From JASHPR01 sp963778075 (GTDB lineage: Bacteria > Actinomycetota > Actinomycetes > Streptosporangiales > Streptosporangiaceae): 64,000 bases of DNA. The translations under genes and the position numbers were made by a program. The stretch is taken from the NCBI GenBank assembly GCA_963778075.1, contig CAVZTJ010000016.1:434001-498000 (forward strand). The letters run 5' to 3'. The notes under the pieces are model-generated. The model made no database searches and had not been told where the DNA came from. It worked only from the letters and a program-made list of their open reading frames with translations. This document shows, piece after piece, positions 60,436 to 64,000 of the stretch. Each line of letters opens with the position of its first letter. Within the stretch, counting starts at the first letter, position 1.

Positions 60436-61642
60436 TCACGACCGCGTCATGCCCGCGCCCCGCGGCTCCCTGGGCAGCCCTAGAGCGCGCTCGCTGATGA
60501 TGTTGCGCTGGATCTCGTTGGTGCCGGAGTAGATGGGGGCGGCCCGGCCCTGCAGGAACGCGTGCTGCCAGAGCGTGGTCTGATAGCCGTCGCCCTGTGG
60601 CCGGATCAGCCCGTCGGCGCCCTCGATGTCCATGGCGATCTCGCCGAACCGCTTGAGGTACTCGCTCCAGAACAGCTTGTTGATGGACGCTTCCGGTCCC
60701 GGCCTGCGCCCCTGCGCGAGATTGGCCAGCGCCGCAGCCCTGCGAAGCGGACGAGCTCGACCTGGCTGTACGCCCAAGCCAGCTTCTGCCGGGTCAGCGC
60801 GTCGGTGTTGCGGCCGCGCTTGCGCGCGGTTCTCGCCAGCTTCCAGAAGTTGCGCTGGTAGGCGATGTGCAGCACCGACGCGTTGCCCCCGCGCTCGTCG
60901 TTGAGCGTCGTCATCGCAACCCGCCAGCCGTTGTTCAGCCCGCCGATCACGTTGAACATCGGCGCCCGCACGCCATCGAGGAAGTCCTCGTAGAACTCGG
61001 CCGCCCGGTCATCTGCCGGACCGGGCGGTAGCTGACCCGGGATCCTTGAAGTCGATCAGCACGAACGAGATGCCGGCATCTTCGGCGCCGGATCGGTCCG
61101 GCAGAGCACGAACATGTTGGTGGCCTTCGAGGCGCCCGATGTCCACAGCTTCTGGCCGGTGATCACGACCTGGTCCCCGTCGATCTCACCCTTGGTCTCC
61201 AGCCCGGCCAGGTCCGACCCGTGACCTGGCTCGGAGAAGCCCTGGCAGTAGACATCCTCACCCGAGATGATCCGGGGCAGGAAGTAGGCCTGCTGCTCTG
61301 GGGTGCCGTGCACGATGACCGACGGGCCGACCAGCCGTTCGCCCATGCCGCGCACCACCCGCGGCACCCACAACCGGTGCCACTCCTCGTTGAAGACCGC
61401 GACGCGTACCGCGTCCAGCCCCTGCCGCCGAACTCCTCCGGCAGTGCGGGCAGCGCCTGGCGTCAGCCAGCTCGCGTTCCCACTGGGTGTAGAAGGGGTG
61501 CTTGGTCTCTTCGGCCGGTTGAGCAAGACGTTGTTCCAGTCGCTCCAGTCGGCTAGCTCGGCAGGCAGCCGGGGCATGGCCGGCGATCCAGTCCGGATTT
61601 CGGCGCGGAATACCGCGATCTCCGGGCAAGATCTCGTTCCAC
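60436..61642 (-). pseudogene. Acyl-CoA dehydrogenase, large subunit, several frameshifts
   Basis: Probable start is GTG 61642 behind GGAGG. Pieces: PAELADWSDWNNVLLNRP, GMGERLVGPSVIVHGTPEQQ, YCQGFSEPGHGSDLAGLETK, GQKLWTSGASKATNMFVLCR, LNDERGGNASVLHIAYQRNF, INKLFWSEYLKRFGEIAMDI and the C-terminal SGTNEIQRNIISERALGLP. Breaks occur near 61600, 61460, 61430, 61080, 60990, 60740 and 60700. Motifs of the ACAD fold are complete. It pairs with the downstream small subunit. Confidence 0.8.
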
Positions 61643-61659
61643 GGGGTGTGCCTCCGGAC

Positions 61660-62816
61660 TCAACCGCGCTGATCGGGCCGGTGCGCAGGCGCCGGCCTGG
61701 GCTCGGGCAGCCGCACGGGTCCGGTGCGCAGGGATGGGAGCAGGATGGTGGCCGATCCGATGATGTTCTGGGTCCCGCGCTGGTTCACCCCGGTGAGGTT
61801 AGCTCGATGAGCGGCCGAGGTCGGGGTCGATGCGCTTGCTGGCGACTTCGGCGCTTATCCAGGTGGTATCGCCATGTAGTTGAACCGGCGGAATTCGCCG
61901 CGTACCGGTAAACCAGCATCGTCGCCGCGAAGTTGGTGCGGTCGTGCACGAGCAGGTCCAGCGCACGATGCCGATGTCGTAGGCGGCCGGAACTCCGATC
62001 TTGCGTGCGGTCTCGTCCTGCAGTGGATCCGCATGATGGCGTCCATGCCGAAATCATCGAGGCTGTAGAAGCCGCGCAGGGTGCGCCTGTTTTCCTGGCA
62101 GGCGCAGCGCCGGGAAGCCGTAGCCGGCAGCTCCGCCATGAAGTAGTTGATCAGGTCGTGATCTCGAACGGGCCTTCACCATCCGCGGGCATTCGGCTCC
62201 ATCTCGACGTTCTCGAAGTAGAGCGTGTCGCCGCCTGATCATCTCGGCGTCGTAGGCGCATCGATGGCGTCGCGCTCTTCCTCGGTGTACTGCGCCGCTC
62301 TTCGCTGCGTATTTGTCGTTGACCGGCTGCCTGCGCTCTGTGTGGACGTACCACGGGCGGCGCTGGCACCGTCTGCGACTCATCACCACGTGTTCTCGTC
62401 GTCGTGATCACCGATCGCCGCGAACTGGGACTGCTTGCCTCCACCGCGGCGAGCGCGTTGCTGCGGTACAGCGTGTCGCAGGCTTGACGGCGGTAGAACA
62501 GCCTCGTGCCGGCATTGAACAGATGAACCGCAGGGCGCTCTCGTCTCCGCGGCGAGATCCGGCGGCGCGAGGGCGACAATGGCATGGTCACTCGTAGCCG
62601 GGGGGGCGATCATCCGCATCTGGTCGACGATCGTACGTTCGGTCGTGTAGAGCGGGTTCAGATCTCGTACGTGGGCGAACTGCGGATGCTGTCGGCGAGG
62701 CGTCTCGTTCACGGAGGACACGAAGCGGTGCGCAGCGTCGGATTCGGGTAGCCGATGCTTGCGCATCAGCTCGATGGCTCGTCGGTGATCACGCCGTGAA
62801 GCAACTGATCCGTCAT
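61660..62816 (-). pseudogene. MaoC-like double-hotdog enoyl-CoA hydratase, heavily frameshifted
   Basis: ATG 62816 opens TDQLLHGVITDE. Fragments in changing frames can be read as a FAS1-type/MaoC hydratase of about 385 residues: IRQFAH-like segment then DLNPLYTTER, TLY after a gap, KQSQFA, YDAEMIRR, PRMVK, YGFPALRL, ENRRTLRGFYSLDDFGMDAI, KIGVPAAYDIGIVRWT, FRRFNYM, TTWISAEVASKRIDPDLG and VNQRGTQNIIGSATILLPS. More than ten one-base shifts are needed, the densest damage in the window. It would hydrate the enoyl-CoA made by the adjacent dehydrogenases. Confidence 0.65.
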
Positions 62817-62991
62817 TCGCTGATCGCGTCTCTGCGCGGACCGGAACTCGGCGTTTCGGCCGAGCGGGGCACTGACCTTCGCACACTTATGCGAATCGGG
62901 CGGGATTGTACTAAATATCGCACATGGCTTCGGCGGGGTGGCGGCGGTGGCCGGTCAGGGTGGTGATGGCACCGATCAGCCTAGAGAGATG

Positions 62992-63810
62992 TCAGCGGCC
63001 GCCGAAACGCGGCTCGCGCCGCTCCACGAACGCCTGGGCCGCCTCGCGATGATCGTTGGTCAGCCCGGTGTGGACGTGGTGAGTCACCTCGATGTCCATG
63101 CACTCGCCGAGTTCGCCGCCGACGGCGCGGTTGAGGTTTTCCTTCATGTAGCGGTAGGCCAGCCGTGGTCCGTGGGCGAGACGCCGGGCGCGCAGTGCAA
63201 CTTCGGCATCGAAATCACCGGGCAGGAAGACTGCGTTGACGATCCCCAGGCGCTCGGCGTCGACCGCGGACAGACGGTCAGAGAAGTAGTAGAGCTCCTT
63301 GGCCCTGGCGCTGCCGACCAGCCGGGTGAGGAACCACGTCCCCCCGTAGTCGCCGGAGAATGCGACCCGGGCAAACGCGGTGGTGAGCACCGCGCCGTCG
63401 ACGGCGTATCGCAAGTCACAGGCGAGAGCCAGCGACAGGCCAGCACCCGCGGCAGGCCCGCCGATCGCGGCGATCGTGGGCTTGGGCATTTGCCACAGCC
63501 GGCCGCTCGTGTTGGCCTGGCGGAGCCGCTGCAGGTGAATGGCGGCATCCACGTTGCGCTCCCGGTCTTCGGCGGGCCGCTCCGCCATGGCCTTGACGTC
63601 GCCGCCCGCGCAGAAGGCACCGCCAGCCCCGGTAAGCACGACGCAGCCGACAGCGTCGTCGACCTCGAGCTCGCCGAGCATCCGGCCCATGGCCGTGAGC
63701 ATCGCCTCGGACATGGCGTTCCGCCGGTCCGGCCGGTTCATGGTGAGGACCGCGACGCCGTCACTGACGTCGGCGAGCAGGTCTTCGGTCCCTGTGTCGA
63801 GCTGCGTCAC
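62992..63810 (-). CDS. Enoyl-CoA hydratase/isomerase family protein
   Basis: A 272-residue crotonase: VAVLTMNRPDRRNAMSEAML, oxyanion segment FCAGGDVKAMA, IGGPAAGAGLSLALACDLRY, then AFSGDYGGTWFLTRLVGSAR where the Gly-Asp replaces one catalytic Glu position; such members act as isomerases, hydratases or ring-cleaving hydrolases. GTG 63810 lies after GAGGGGACAGG. It is the promoter-proximal gene seen of the leftward operon ending with the FadR-type regulator. The frame is intact. Confidence 0.9.
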   Translation of the reverse strand: MTQLDTGTEDLLADVSDGVAVLTMNRPDRRNAMSEAMLTAMGRMLGELEVDDAVGCVVLTGAGGAFCAGGDVKAMAERPAEDRERNVDAAIHLQRLRQANTSGRLWQMPKPTIAAIGGPAAGAGLSLALACDLRYAVDGAVLTTAFARVAFSGDYGGTWFLTRLVGSARAKELYYFSDRLSAVDAERLGIVNAVFLPGDFDAEVALRARRLAHGPRLAYRYMKENLNRAVGGELGECMDIEVTHHVHTGLTNDHREAAQAFVERREPRFGGR

Positions 63811-63962
63811 GCCTGTCCCCTCGTGGAATCCTCGGTGCCGAACGGAGCGAACGCCCGCACATCGGACGGGCACCGCGATGCCGGGGAGGAGCCAGGCCTC
63901 GCCATGGCTCACACACCCGGCTGCGCCCACGAAGCCTAGGTCCTCTGGCATCCTCTGAGGTT

Positions 63963-63976
63963 AAAGGGTACCCTTT
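63963..63976. promoter_or_regulatory. Palindrome AAAGGGTACCCTTT upstream of the hydratase operon
   Basis: A perfect 14-bp palindrome in an AT-rich stretch 150 bases before the hydratase start. On the minus strand TATAAAAGGG runs into it, a possible -10 region. It may be an operator for a TetR- or GntR-type regulator. Confidence 0.45.
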
Positions 63977-64000
63977 TATAGGCATATCGACTCGTGAGGA

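Noticed and set aside
1..64000. tRNA, rRNA, integrase, transposase or phage genes
   Set aside because: None could be recognised in any intergenic stretch or open frame.

Overview
The window is GC-rich DNA (third codon positions are overwhelmingly G or C). It has GTG and TTG starts with GGAGG-type ribosome sites, many ATGA/GTGA stop-start overlaps, and gene families typical of high-GC Actinobacteria: metX-metY-CoA-binding protein, DUF3311 plus sodium:solute symporter, heteromeric acyl-CoA dehydrogenase pairs and DUF624 sugar operons. A soil or plant-associated actinobacterium with a large catabolic repertoire fits best; the species cannot be told. I found no rRNA, tRNA, CRISPR array, transposase, integrase or phage gene.

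Layout. (1) 1-5.4 kb, minus strand: a peptide ABC transporter operon in the order binding lipoprotein, polysaccharide deacetylase-like enzyme, fused double ATPase, permease cut by the window edge. (2) 6.2-11.2 kb: a LysR regulator facing a minus-strand operon of aminotransferase, AstE-like deacylase, SDR and D-2-hydroxyacid dehydrogenase. Two related 41-bp elements lie on either side. (3) 11.4-22.6 kb: an IclR-headed catabolic locus. FAD dehydrogenase, sugar-phosphate-isomerase-like TIM barrel and aldehyde dehydrogenase run leftward. A ThDP enzyme, DUF3311, SSS symporter, TcuA-like flavoprotein and TcuB run rightward. This block is full of single-base frameshifts and short tandem duplications at gene junctions. 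(4) 22.6-28.5 kb: a clean operon of GH4 enzyme, DegT aminotransferase, APC permease, ROK kinase and GntR regulator behind a 19-bp palindrome. (5) 28.7-31.1 kb: MarR plus 14-TM exporter. (6) 31.1-39.3 kb: an alpha-galactoside locus (LacI, binding protein, two permeases, DUF624, and divergent GH36) with a clear LacI operator. (7) 39.3-48.5 kb: mixed housekeeping and accessory genes. These are a TmrB-like kinase, a SoxR-like Fe-S mini-protein behind a SoxR-type promoter, a flavin monooxygenase, OsmC, metX-metY-CoA-binding, small proteins and a Phd/HicB-HicA-like toxin-antitoxin pair with its own operator. (8) 48.5-50.2 kb: gene remnants. (9) 50.2-64 kb: a CoA-thioester catabolic cluster. It holds an NDP-forming acyl-CoA ligase, two large/small acyl-CoA dehydrogenase pairs and a further dehydrogenase, two enoyl-CoA hydratases, a MaoC-type hydratase, a cyclase-type hydrolase, a CMD protein and a FadR-type regulator with two matching boxes. 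Its right half (57-63 kb) again carries dense frameshifts.

The frameshifted patches (about 14.6-22 kb and 57-63 kb) alternate with long clean stretches (for example 22.6-40 kb), so they look more like local consensus errors than genome-wide decay. The reading below therefore gives the reconstructed protein family and marks the breaks. The most unusual biology candidates are the HTH-less SoxR-type Fe-S protein under a 19-bp-spacer SoxR-like promoter, the hybrid Phd/HicB toxin-antitoxin pair, and the GH4/DegT/ROK operon, which could handle a 3-amino sugar.
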